Positions 13,986 to 21,329 of a stretch of DNA of 28,381 bases are shown here, piece after piece; within the stretch, counting starts at the first letter, position 1; the number at the start of each line of letters is the position of its first letter. The DNA is from DASRQK01 sp040392005 (GTDB taxonomy: Bacteria > Bacteroidota > Bacteroidia > Sphingobacteriales > Sphingobacteriaceae). Location of the stretch: assembly GCA_040392005.1 (NCBI GenBank), contig JBEBWT010000024.1, positions 1 to 28,381 on the forward strand. The letters are read 5' to 3'. The notes under the pieces are model-generated. The model was given only the letters and a program-made list of their open reading frames with translations. It did not search any database and was not told the DNA's origin. The position numbers were made by a program, and so were the translations under genes.

Positions 13986-15303
13986 ATTTCCCGACGATGA
14001 TTTTTTCCATCCGATCGAAATCCAGATAGGTATTGGCCAGTTGCTGAACGGTCGGTGCATCCATTTTCAGGATCACTTGCTGATAATAATCGAAATATTC
14101 CAGCCCGATTCCTGAAAAATAGGCTTGTTTAAACTTGTCCGCATGTGAAAAAATATTCTCCAGACTGCCCAGCAGACTACCCATCATATAATTGCGCACC
14201 AATTCCATTTCTTCCGCAGGTACAGCTTTCTCTTTGAGCAGGTTGATTTCCTTTTCAATCTCATTGAGCGTGTTTTCCGTCACTTCAACCCCCACTTCCG
14301 TGGCCAGGGTGAAATAGGCAGTATGCTTCATATCCGCAATGCCAGACCCGATCCCATAGGTGTAGCCCTTATCTTCGCGGATATTGGCCATCAGACGGGA
14401 ACCGAAATATCCCCCCAGTACTGTATTGACAAATTGCAGGCCGGGAAAATCCGGGTGTGACCGCTGGATGGTCCGGTAACCCATGCGGATGGCAGATTGC
14501 AGAGCATCCGGAATGGTCTGTATATAGGTTTCTCCATTTGTTTCCATCAGGAAAGGAGGACTGTTTTCAAACCCTCCGGCCAAATCTGGCCACTCTTCCA
14601 CAAAATGTTTTTCGAACAGGGATAGGGTAGAGGCGGGAACTTGCCCGGCTATAAAAACACTGCAATTGGACGGTGTGAATTGTTGCCGGTAAAGATTCAG
14701 TGGCAATTCCCGGCTCAGATGATCCAGGTCCGAAGGTTCGGTGACCCCGCCATACCGGTTTTCTCCAAAAATCCGCCGGTTAAATTCCCGCCGGGCCAGC
14801 ACATCATTCTTCCGCAGGGAAATTTCCAGTCTTTGCTTCCGGTTGCGCAGATAGGTATTCCATTCCTTTTCAGGAAAACTGGCATCGGTAAACAGGGTTC
14901 TGATCAGTGGCAGGAGCCGGGGCAGGTGCTTGTTCAGGGTAAACAGGGTCAGACTGCTGTGATCACTGTTGAATTCGGGTACGAGGTAAGCCCCGTGAAA
15001 ATCGATCTGATCGGCGATTTCCGCATTGCTCAGTTGCCGGGTGCCTTCCAGCAGCATGGGTGCCAGACAGGAATGGATCAGCGCATTGTCATCCTTGTCG
15101 TAGCGGTTTTCAAAGATCCATTCCACGCGGACCAGATCCTGTTCGCCTCCATCAAATACGAAGGCTTTCAGCCCGTTGGGGTACTGTTTGTTTTCCGGGG
15201 CCATCAATGTGAATGGCTGGATGGAATGAAAATCCGGAGCTATCTGTCTATTCAAGGTTGTAGTCTGTTTGTTCAATGCTGTGCTCTGTGTGTTCAAGTT
15301 CAT
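13981..15303 (-). CDS. M16-family peptidase-like protein lacking the zinc motif
   Basis: A 440-residue pitrilysin/insulinase-family protein of the inactive partner type. Family sequence is clear (LNRQIAPDFHSIQPFTLMAP near the N-terminus; RQQFTPSNCSVFIAGQV; NTVLGGYFGSRLMANIREDK with the conserved GxxxSRLxxxxREDKGYTYGI pattern at about 300-325), but there is no HxxEH. In such pairs the active subunit is the neighbouring gene and this one forms the other half of the chamber. It is probably periplasmic or cytoplasmic; no signal peptide is visible. The ATG at 15303 overlaps M16-1 by 56 bases and its first 20 residues are repeat-derived. A TTG at 15255 at the family-like LNRQIAP start, with an 8-base overlap, is an alternative true start. 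Confidence 0.88.
   Translation of the reverse strand: MNLNTQSTALNKQTTTLNRQIAPDFHSIQPFTLMAPENKQYPNGLKAFVFDGGEQDLVRVEWIFENRYDKDDNALIHSCLAPMLLEGTRQLSNAEIADQIDFHGAYLVPEFNSDHSSLTLFTLNKHLPRLLPLIRTLFTDASFPEKEWNTYLRNRKQRLEISLRKNDVLARREFNRRIFGENRYGGVTEPSDLDHLSRELPLNLYRQQFTPSNCSVFIAGQVPASTLSLFEKHFVEEWPDLAGGFENSPPFLMETNGETYIQTIPDALQSAIRMGYRTIQRSHPDFPGLQFVNTVLGGYFGSRLMANIREDKGYTYGIGSGIADMKHTAYFTLATEVGVEVTENTLNEIEKEINLLKEKAVPAEEMELVRNYMMGSLLGSLENIFSHADKFKQAYFSGIGLEYFDYYQQVILKMDAPTVQQLANTYLDFDRMEKIIVGKL
15236..15298 (-). repeat. 21-bp tandem repeat across the M16-1/M16-2 junction
   Basis: Minus-strand units CTTGAACACACAGAGCACAG+C (15298-15278), ATTGAACAAACAGACTACAA+C (15277-15257) and CTTGAATAGACAGATAGCTC+C (15256-15236). 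Units 1 and 2 match at about 16 of 21 positions, and all share TTGAA and ACAGA. It forms the last 15 residues of M16-1 (EHTEHS-IEQTDY-NLE) and, in another frame, the first residues of M16-2 (LNTQSTA-LNKQTTT-LNRQIAP). Confidence 0.8.
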
Positions 15304-16540
15304 CGTCTGCTGCAAGGTAAATCAAAGTGGATGAATTTTCGGTCCGGAAGATTTGCCGCGCCACCCGCTGGATATCGGCCGGAGTGACCTTCAGGTACCG
15401 ATCCTTTTCTGTGTTCAGTTGGTCGGCATCGCCCAGCAATTCATAATAGGCCAGCTCCATCGCCTTGTCCAGAATCGACATTTCACTGAATACCATCAGG
15501 GATTCGGTTTTGTTTTTGACCTTCTGCAATTCGGTATCCGGGACTCCGGTATTTTTCAGGTCTGCCAATTCCTCCAAAAGGGCCTTTTCGGCTTCTTCCA
15601 TTGTGATGTTGTCCGTTGGTTTGCCTTCCACCACCACCAGATTGTTGTCCAGACTGCCGGTGATATAGGCATTGACCTCACTGAAACAGCCCCTTTCTTT
15701 TACCAGCCGCTGGTATAGACGGGCCGATTGACCACGGGACAGCAGGTCGGTGATCAGATCCATGGCATGAAAGTCCGGGTGCTGCCGGCTGACCCCGTGG
15801 AATGCAATATAAATACTGTCCTGCGGTACGTTGGCTTCCACCGTTTGCCTGCGAGCCTCGGTTTGCGGAGGTTCCTGCGGAAGGTTTCTTGGGGGATTCG
15901 GCTTCGCCGGAATACTGCCAAACCATTTTTCGACCAGTTGCAGCCCCTGCTCCGGAGTGACATCCCCGGCCAGCACCAAAATAGCATTGGCAGGGTGGTA
16001 AAAGCGGTCGAAAAAAGCCCTGACATCTTCCATACGTGCTTCTTCTATATGAGCCAGCTCCTTGCCGATCGTTGCCCAGCGGTAGGGGTGTTCCTTGTAG
16101 GCCAAAGGTCTTAGTTTGAGCCAGACATCCCCATAGGGCTGATTCAGGTATCGTTGCTTGAACTCCTCGCAGACCACATTCCGCTGGACTTCCAGGGATT
16201 TTTCCGAGAAGGCCAGGCTGAGCATGCGGTCACTCTCCAGCCAGCAGGCTGTTTCCAGATTGACGGCCGGCAGGGTGATATAGTAATTGGTAATATCATT
16301 GCTGGTGAATGCATTGTTCTCGCCGCCCACCCGTTGCAGGGGACCGTCATAATTGGGGATGTTGATGGATCCACCGAACATCAGGTGCTCAAACAGGTGG
16401 GCAAAACCGGTTTGGTCAGGATCTTCATCCCTTGCGCCCACATCGTACAGGATATTCAGGACGGCCATTGGCGTTGCATGATCCTCATGGATCAGCACCC
16501 GCAGACCATTATTCAGTGTAAATCTTTCAAATTTTATCAT
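15248..16540 (-). CDS. M16-family zinc metallopeptidase (pitrilysin-like, active subunit)
   Basis: A 430-residue M16B-type peptidase. The zinc-binding inverted motif HLFEHLMF (HxxEH, about residues 47-54, context GFAHLFEHLMFGGS) and the downstream glutamate region (about 120-130, VCEEFKQRYLNQPYG) are intact. The N-terminus FERFTLNNGLRVLIHEDHATP is the family start, which supports the ATG at 16540. The C-terminal half carries the second M16 fold with LLSRGQSARLYQRLVKERGC (about 268-290). It lacks a clear signal peptide. It pairs with the overlapping inactive-type gene downstream. Substrates are probably oligopeptides or misfolded chains; this is inferred from family. The last ~15 residues are encoded by a tandem repeat. 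Confidence 0.93.
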   Translation of the reverse strand: MIKFERFTLNNGLRVLIHEDHATPMAVLNILYDVGARDEDPDQTGFAHLFEHLMFGGSINIPNYDGPLQRVGGENNAFTSNDITNYYITLPAVNLETACWLESDRMLSLAFSEKSLEVQRNVVCEEFKQRYLNQPYGDVWLKLRPLAYKEHPYRWATIGKELAHIEEARMEDVRAFFDRFYHPANAILVLAGDVTPEQGLQLVEKWFGSIPAKPNPPRNLPQEPPQTEARRQTVEANVPQDSIYIAFHGVSRQHPDFHAMDLITDLLSRGQSARLYQRLVKERGCFSEVNAYITGSLDNNLVVVEGKPTDNITMEEAEKALLEELADLKNTGVPDTELQKVKNKTESLMVFSEMSILDKAMELAYYELLGDADQLNTEKDRYLKVTPADIQRVARQIFRTENSSTLIYLAADDELEHTEHSIEQTDYNLE

Positions 16541-16558
16541 TTGTTCTATTCCCTTCTG

Positions 16559-17458
16559 TCAGGCGATCCAATCAATTTCTTTTTTCAAAAGTTGCAATGT
16601 GCTTTCCTCCGCTGATCCGGGAGCCGGCTTGTAATCGTAAGGCCAGTTGGCCTGGGGAGGCAGGCTCATCAGAATGGATTCGATCCGGCCATTGGTTTCC
16701 AGACCGAATTTCGTACCGGCATCATAGACCAGATTGAATTCCACATAGCGCCCCCGCCTCAGATATTGCCAGGCTTTATTTGCTTCCGTGAATTCCTTAT
16801 TTCGTTTGCCGCCTGCCACATGGGCATAAGTCGGGACGAAGCTCCGGCCCAGATCACAGGAAAATTCAAAGATCTGCTGCCAGTCCAGTCCGGTTTTGGC
16901 CGGATTGAGCCGGTCGTAAAACACGCCACCGATTCCCCTGGTTTCCTCCCGGTGCCGGATATAGAAATAATTGTCTGCCCACTCTTTAAATTCCGGATAG
17001 AAGGCAGGGGAATACCGGTCACAGACATTTTTGAGCTGCCGGTGAAAGTAGCGGGCGTCCTCCCGGTCTATGTAATGGGGGGTCAGGTCAATCCCGCCCC
17101 CGAACCAGCGGGTCTGCTCGTTCAATTCAAAATAGCGGATATTCATGTGGATGATCGGTACAAAGGGATTGCGGGGATGCAGGACAATAGACACACCGGC
17201 CGCAAAAAACCGGCCTTCCTCCACGCCAAAACTGCGTTTGATCACATCCGGCAATTCGCCGTGTACTTCCGAAAAATTGACCCCGCCTTTCTCCAGCAGA
17301 TCACCGCCCTGAATAGTCCTTGTTCTGCCGCCACCACCCCCTTCGCGATCCCACAGCTCCTCCACAAATTTGGCACTGCCGTCCAACTCCTCCAGCCCCC
17401 GACAGATTTCGTCCTGTATAGTTCTGTATGTTGCTGCTACTTTTTCTTTGAATCCCAT
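16559..17458 (-). CDS. hemF: Oxygen-dependent coproporphyrinogen III oxidase
   Basis: It converts coproporphyrinogen III to protoporphyrinogen IX with O2 in haem synthesis. At 299 residues it has the usual length. Family motifs are intact: GGGGGRTRTIQGG (about 40-52), KGGVNFSEVHG (about 57-67), GVSIVLHPRNPFVPIIHMNIRYF (about 88-110; the catalytic His region), WFGGGIDLTPHYI, and near the C-terminus YVEFNLVYDAGTKFGLETNGRIESILMSLPP. AAGGAG lies 5 bases before the ATG, an unusually clear ribosome site for this phylum. Presence of HemF rather than only HemN suggests aerobic metabolism. It lies between ggt and M16-1, reading the same way. Confidence 0.96.
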   Translation of the reverse strand: MGFKEKVAATYRTIQDEICRGLEELDGSAKFVEELWDREGGGGGRTRTIQGGDLLEKGGVNFSEVHGELPDVIKRSFGVEEGRFFAAGVSIVLHPRNPFVPIIHMNIRYFELNEQTRWFGGGIDLTPHYIDREDARYFHRQLKNVCDRYSPAFYPEFKEWADNYFYIRHREETRGIGGVFYDRLNPAKTGLDWQQIFEFSCDLGRSFVPTYAHVAGGKRNKEFTEANKAWQYLRRGRYVEFNLVYDAGTKFGLETNGRIESILMSLPPQANWPYDYKPAPGSAEESTLQLLKKEIDWIA

Positions 17459-17462
17459 TTTT

Positions 17463-17468
17463 TCTCCT
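17463..17468 (-). promoter_or_regulatory. Shine-Dalgarno-like site of hemF
   Basis: AAGGAG on the minus strand lies 4-5 bases before the hemF ATG at 17458. Most other genes here lack such a site, as is normal for Bacteroidota. Confidence 0.5.
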
Positions 17469-17477
17469 TAATAGCCC

Positions 17478-17522
17478 ATCGGGTTCTGTCTCAATCACCC
17501 ATTACCATCTTATCAATAACCC
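17478..17522 (-). repeat. Weak 22-23 bp tandem similarity across the ggt stop codon
   Basis: Minus-strand GGGTTATTGATAAGATGGTA+AT (17522-17501) and GGGTGATTGAGACAGAACCC+GAT (17500-17478), then GGGCTATTAAGGAG (17477 onward), share GGG-x-x-ATTRA openings at 22-23 base spacing. Similarity beyond the opening is weak. Confidence 0.35.
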
Positions 17523-19237
17523 ACTGCTACATCATCCCCCCGCGGGTCGGCGCCACCCTGCAAGCGGCCATTTGGCAATACCAGAATGGCATCCACCCGT
17601 CCGATATTCCCCCGTCCGATAATCTGATAACCGGAATTTTCGAGCGAAAGCCGGGTCAGGGAATCAATCGCAGCACTTTCAGGAGCGATCTGCTCCGGCT
17701 TCCACTGATGGTGGAAACGGGGCGCATTCACCGCCTCCTGCATATCCATACCAAAATCAACCACATTCAGGATAATTTGAAATACCGAAGTGATGATGGT
17801 CGATCCGCCCGGGGTACCCACCACCATAAACAGTTTGCCATCTTTTTCCAGAATGGTTGGTGTCATGGCACTCAGCATCCGTTTGCCGGGCTGAATGGAA
17901 TTGGCCTCACCCCCCAATAATCCATAGAGATTTGGAGAACCCGGTTTAGCCGAGAAATCATCCATTTCATCATTCAGCAGAAAACCCGCACCATCCACCA
18001 CCACATGGGACCCATAGGAATCATTGATGGTCGTCGTGATGGAAACCGCATTGCCCTGCCGGTCCACAATGGAGAAATGGGTGGTTTCCTCTGATTCCGG
18101 AACCGAAATTTCACCTGCAAAAATCTCATCGCTCAGGGATGCTTTGGAAAAATCCATGCTGTGCATACGCTCCGCATTATAGGCCGAATCGATCAGAGTA
18201 GCCTGCGGGACCCGATAAAAATCAGGATCTCCCAGATGCGCTGCCCGGTCCGCATAGACCCTGCGCTCCGCCTCTACCATCACCCGTACGGTCGAATCCG
18301 ACTGGAATCCCCACTGGGACAGGGGGAAAGCCTCCACCGATTTGAGCAGAGCCAGCAGGCCGATCCCGCCGCTGGAAGGAGGGGACATGGAAATCACCTT
18401 GTGTCCCCGGTAAGAGCCAATGACCGGATCCCGCCATTTGGCTTCGTAATTCTTCAGGTCTTCCAGACTGATAATTCCGTTTCCACGTTGCATTTCCGCA
18501 ACGATCAATTCGGCCACCTCACCTTCATAGAAACCTGCCCGGCCTTTGTCCCTGATCTGGATCAGGGTGTTGGCCAGTTCTTCCTGGATCAGCAGATCAC
18601 CGGCTGCCCATTCCCCCTCTGCTTTGAGCAGAGCCGTCCCGTTCGGGTTGAATTTTTCAAAGGTTTCTTTGCGCCGGTTCAGTTCATTGGCCTGCCTCTC
18701 GGTAAGCGGAAAGCCATTTTGTGCCAATTGGATAGCCGGCTCGAGCAACGCGGCCCAATCCATACTACCATAACGGGCATGTGCCTGGGACATGCCGTCC
18801 ACAGATCCGGGAATACCGGCTGACAAATGTCCCCGCAAACTCAATTCGGCGATCGGGTTTCCCTCTTCATCCAGATACATATCCCGGTGGGCCTGTCCCG
18901 GAGCCGCTTCCCTGAAATCCAGGCCGGCCGTCTCCCCGTCACTGCCCCTATATACCATAAATCCACCGCCACCCAGGTTTCCTGCATTCGGATAGACCAC
19001 GGCCAGTGCGAATTTTACGGCAACGGCTGCATCCACCGCATTCCCACCGTCCTGCAATACCTGCAAACCGACTTTGGACGCCTCCGGATGGGCCGTCACG
19101 ACCACCCCGTTTTTATAGGTTGGGCTTGAAAGTGCGGGCTCTGATTCCGTACAGGCCACTGATGTCATGGCAATGAATGCCAATCCGGTCAGGCAAAAGG
19201 CTAATGTTTTGATTGTGTGTGCGTGTTTTCTTTTCAT
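17513..19237 (-). CDS. ggt: Gamma-glutamyltranspeptidase, lipoprotein form
   Basis: It cleaves and transfers gamma-glutamyl groups, chiefly from glutathione, in the periplasm. The start is ATG 19237, which gives MKRKHAHTIKTLAFCLTGLA and then a lipobox AMTSVAC, so the protein is probably a lipoprotein anchored at Cys28; the longer upstream extension has no signal character. At 574 residues it is normal. GGNAVDAAVAVKFALAVVYPNAGNLGGGGFM (about 57-87) is the N-terminal signature. The catalytic threonine that becomes the new N-terminus after autoprocessing is in ESEETTHFSIVDRQGNAVS (about T379/T380). GGFLLNDEMDDFSAKPGSPN-like (here GAGFLLNDEMDDFS) and PGKRMLSAMTPTI lie downstream. Confidence 0.95.
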   Translation of the reverse strand: MKRKHAHTIKTLAFCLTGLAFIAMTSVACTESEPALSSPTYKNGVVVTAHPEASKVGLQVLQDGGNAVDAAVAVKFALAVVYPNAGNLGGGGFMVYRGSDGETAGLDFREAAPGQAHRDMYLDEEGNPIAELSLRGHLSAGIPGSVDGMSQAHARYGSMDWAALLEPAIQLAQNGFPLTERQANELNRRKETFEKFNPNGTALLKAEGEWAAGDLLIQEELANTLIQIRDKGRAGFYEGEVAELIVAEMQRGNGIISLEDLKNYEAKWRDPVIGSYRGHKVISMSPPSSGGIGLLALLKSVEAFPLSQWGFQSDSTVRVMVEAERRVYADRAAHLGDPDFYRVPQATLIDSAYNAERMHSMDFSKASLSDEIFAGEISVPESEETTHFSIVDRQGNAVSITTTINDSYGSHVVVDGAGFLLNDEMDDFSAKPGSPNLYGLLGGEANSIQPGKRMLSAMTPTILEKDGKLFMVVGTPGGSTIITSVFQIILNVVDFGMDMQEAVNAPRFHHQWKPEQIAPESAAIDSLTRLSLENSGYQIIGRGNIGRVDAILVLPNGRLQGGADPRGDDVAVGY

Positions 19238-19340
19238 TTTTGAAAAAATTATATTTCGGTTTGTAATTTTAAATAAAATTGCGTATATTACATGAATGGG
19301 CTCAATTTTGTGAATGTTGCCCTTTGTCAATCCAGATTTT

Positions 19341-20372
19341 TCAATTCAGCAGCTCCGCCAGTTTCCCCATTTCCTCTTTGGGCGATTTATTCTGATAAAG
19401 AATGTTGTAAACAGCATCACAAATTGGCAATTCGATCTGATTTCTCTTGCAGATCTCCTGAATGCAATTGGAAGCATAGTACCCTTCGGCGACCATATTC
19501 ATTTCCAATTGGGCCGAACGGACCCGATAACCCTTGCCGATCATATTTCCAAACGTCCGGTTGCGGCTAAATTGCGAATAAGAGGTGACCAGCAGATCAC
19601 CCAGATAAGCCGACTCCATAATATTCCGGTCTATCGGATGGATTTTATCCATAAAATGCTCCATTTCCCGGATCGCATTGGACACCAAGACCGCCTGGAA
19701 ATTGTCCCCGAAACCTATCCCGTGACAGATACCGCCCGCTACCGCATAAATATTTTTGAGCACGGCTGCGTATTCCGTTCCGTAAATATCATCTGAAACA
19801 ATGGTTTTGATATAGCGGGTTGCCAGCAGGGAGGCAATTTTACTGGCGTTTTGTTTGCTCGTTGAGGCAATGGTCAGATAGGAGAGACGTTCCTGCGCCA
19901 CTTCCTCCGCATGGCAGGGGCCTCCGATCACCGCAATATTTTCAATGGGTACCTTATAATGCTCCTGAAGGTAATCCCCGACGATCTGATTCTCCTCCGG
20001 CACAATCCCCTTAATGGCTGAGACGACTATTTTATCTTTGAAAGCGTTTCGCGATACTTTTTTGAGGGCACCCTTTAAATAGGCTGCGGGCGTATTGAGA
20101 ATGACAATGTCCGACGCTGCAATAACCTCTGCGGCATTTGTGCTGATACTTTCTGCCTGGATCTGGAACCGTACCTCACTCAGATAATTGGGATTATGTC
20201 CGAACTTTTTCAAATGATCAGCCGTCTCCTCGTTACGCACCCACCATAAAACCGACTTATCCTCCACATTATCCATCAGAATCTTGACCACCGCCGTTGC
20301 CCAGCTACCGTTACCGATCATCCCCACTTTCGGGTGATGGTGATCCTCACTGTTGTTTTGTTTATCTGTCAT
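19341..20372 (-). CDS. gpsA: Glycerol-3-phosphate dehydrogenase [NAD(P)+]
   Basis: It reduces dihydroxyacetone phosphate to sn-glycerol-3-phosphate for phospholipid synthesis; cytoplasmic. At 343 residues it has the usual length. The Rossmann motif VGMIGNGSWATA (about 16-27), the catalytic lysine region SAIKGIVPEENQIVGDYL (about 117-134), IGGPCHAEEVAQ (about 147-158), and DIYGTEYAAVLKNIYAVAGGICHGIGFGDN (about 190-220) match the family. The C-terminal active-site pattern FSRNRTFGNMIGKG lies at about 262-276. The short acidic/His N-terminus (MTDKQNNSEDHHHPK) precedes the motif. It is the first gene of the long minus-strand run; 103 bases separate it from ggt. Confidence 0.96.
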   Translation of the reverse strand: MTDKQNNSEDHHHPKVGMIGNGSWATAVVKILMDNVEDKSVLWWVRNEETADHLKKFGHNPNYLSEVRFQIQAESISTNAAEVIAASDIVILNTPAAYLKGALKKVSRNAFKDKIVVSAIKGIVPEENQIVGDYLQEHYKVPIENIAVIGGPCHAEEVAQERLSYLTIASTSKQNASKIASLLATRYIKTIVSDDIYGTEYAAVLKNIYAVAGGICHGIGFGDNFQAVLVSNAIREMEHFMDKIHPIDRNIMESAYLGDLLVTSYSQFSRNRTFGNMIGKGYRVRSAQLEMNMVAEGYYASNCIQEICKRNQIELPICDAVYNILYQNKSPKEEMGKLAELLN

Positions 20373-20551
20373 ATTTTTAAATTATCCCTGTCCGGTCAGA
20401 TGACCAAACCCAGCCCTGATGCCGGAACCCTGCTTTCATTTTTATAAAAACCGGGATTGGTGGAAACAACCGGACAAATTAGTACAATTTCTCTACATTC
20501 CCACAAAAACAAAAGAAAAAGCTCCTTATTATAGTACGTGGAGATGCGTGT

Positions 20552-20584
20552 AAAAAAAGCCAGTCATGTTTAAGTGACTGGCTT
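20552..20584 (-). terminator. Intrinsic terminator of tRNA-Arg
   Basis: AAGCCAGTCA (20557-20566) and TGACTGGCTT (20575-20584) form a perfect 10-bp stem with an 8-base loop. On the minus strand it runs into a T-tract (A-run 20552-20558 on the plus strand). It lies 24 bases after the tRNA. Confidence 0.85.
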
Positions 20585-20607
20585 GCTACGTTTTATCTGT
20601 TTCGTTG

Positions 20608-20681
20608 TACGCCCAACAGGATTCGAACCTGTGACCGACGGTTTAGAAAACCGTTGCTCTATCCAGCTGAGCTATGGGCGC
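20608..20681 (-). tRNA. tRNA-Arg, anticodon TCT
   Basis: A 74-base tRNA. On the minus strand it starts GCGCCCATAGCTCAGC. The acceptor GCGCCCA pairs with TGGGCGT, the anticodon arm is ACGGT-TTTCTAA-ACCGT (anticodon TCT, reads AGA/AGG), and the T arm is ACAGG-TTCGAAT-CCTGT. The discriminator is A and no CCA is encoded. It is divergent from tRNA-Ser. Confidence 0.95.
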
Positions 20682-20791
20682 CTATCCATTCCATATCCAT
20701 TGCCGGGTTCCGCACTGGTTCCGTTTCCGGCTCTCTCTCCGAATTAGAGAAGGATCAGGCGACGAAATCCTGTGGCGGCGGAATGACGCTG

Positions 20792-20799
20792 CAAAAATA
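20792..20799 (-). promoter_or_regulatory. Candidate -7 promoter box for tRNA-Arg
   Basis: TATTTTTG on the minus strand fits TAnnTTTG, but no TTG lies at the right upstream distance. The tRNA 5' end would be about 105 bases downstream. Confidence 0.35.
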
Positions 20800-20964
20800 G
20801 CAATTAATCCAAATTTTACGAGAAAACATAGTAAAAATAAATTTTTGCGAAAAACGCATAGTACCATTTTATCGAGTACATGGGGAACCATTTTTGGAAG
20901 CAAAGCACAATTACTAAAAGATCCTCCTGTAAATGAACCAATTACTAAAAAAGTAATAATAGAA

Positions 20965-20995
20965 TTTGCAAAATGTCCGGGAGTTCGTACTTTTG
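20965..20995 (+). promoter_or_regulatory. Promoter abutting tRNA-Ser
   Basis: TTTG (20965-20968), 19-base spacer, TACTTTTG (20988-20995), all at consensus. Only CGGC separates it from the first base of the tRNA acceptor stem, so transcription would start at or within a base or two of the mature 5' end. Confidence 0.65.
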
Positions 20996-20999
20996 CGGC

Positions 21000-21087
21000 G
21001 GAGAGCTGGCAGAGTGGTCGAATGCGGCGGTCTTGAAAACCGTTGACTGTCAAAGGTCCGGGGGTTCGAATCCCTCGCTCTCCGCCA
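21000..21087 (+). tRNA. tRNA-Ser, anticodon TGA
   Basis: A class II tRNA with a long variable arm. The acceptor GGAGAGC (21000-21006) pairs with GCTCTCC (21077-21083), followed by discriminator G and an encoded CCA (21085-21087). The anticodon loop CTTGAAA gives TGA. The T arm is GGGGG-TTCGAAT-CCCTC with one G-U pair. A second CCA follows directly (21088-21090). Confidence 0.95.
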
Positions 21088-21097
21088 CCAAATGAGA

Positions 21098-21122
21098 AGC
21101 CCGACGAAAGTCGGGTTTTTTT
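21098..21122 (+). terminator. Intrinsic terminator of tRNA-Ser
   Basis: CCCGAC (21100-21105), GAAA tetraloop, GTCGGG (21110-21115), then seven T residues. It is a textbook short terminator 10 bases after the tRNA. Confidence 0.9.
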
Positions 21123-21249
21123 GTTTTCTCCTGGGCGAACCAAGCTCGCTTGAGTGGGCCCGGGAGAAAACAAAGAAAGAAGTGAGCGAAGCGAAAGATC
21201 CCGTAAGGGAAGCAGCCGGGAGTGCGGGTCCAGCGGGCCGCACCTCAAC
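21123..21249. other. GC-rich structured segment between tRNA-Ser and the sigma factor gene
   Basis: GTTTTCTCCTGGGC (21123-21136) pairs with GCCCGGGAGAAAAC (21158-21171) over 14 positions with one G-U, enclosing an inner stem CAAGC/GCTTG (21141-21152). Downstream are TCCC-GTAA-GGGA, a GNRA-loop hairpin, and a GTGCGG/CCGCAC stem (within 21222-21245). No ORF is convincing. It might be an RNA, a repeat element, or a secondary terminator region. Confidence 0.5.
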
Positions 21250-21277
21250 CACCGCCTTAACAATTATTTTACATCGA

Positions 21278-21311
21278 TTTGCCCGGCAATTAATTTTAAT
21301 AGCTATCTTTA
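21278..21311 (+). promoter_or_regulatory. Candidate promoter of the sigma/anti-sigma/SusCD locus
   Basis: TTTG (21278-21281) and TATCTTTA (21304-21311) resemble the -33/-7 pair, with a 22-base spacer (slightly long) and one -7 mismatch. The sigma gene ATG is 18 bases downstream. Confidence 0.35.
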
Positions 21312-21329
21312 TCAACTCCAATTATTGTC

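Larger units (their letters stand above)
20682..20999. other. Intergenic gap between divergent tRNA genes
   Basis: No credible gene is seen. It holds promoter candidates for both tRNAs (20792-20799 on minus; 20965-20995 on plus), an AT-rich tract, a direct repeat CAATTACTAAAA (twice between about 20908 and 20950), the second copy of which forms the small inverted repeat ATTACT/AGTAAT, and a short GC-rich part next to tRNA-Arg that would be its leader. Confidence 0.6.

Noticed and set aside
16766..17920. 384-residue antisense ORF over hemF and ggt
   Set aside because: It crosses two real genes and their gap; no motif supports it.
19238..19330. N-terminal extension of gamma-glutamyltranspeptidase
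   Set aside because: The signal peptide and lipobox begin properly from the ATG at 19237.
20674..21036. Plus-strand 120-residue ORF spanning both tRNA genes
   Set aside because: It runs through tRNA-Arg antisense and into tRNA-Ser, with no family resemblance.
20682..21321. Minus-strand ORFs over tRNA-Ser (peptides such as RARDSNPRTFDSQRFSRPP and GIRTPGPLTVNGFQ)
   Set aside because: These are the well-known false ORFs made by reading a tRNA-Ser gene on the opposite strand; they contain the tRNA arms translated.
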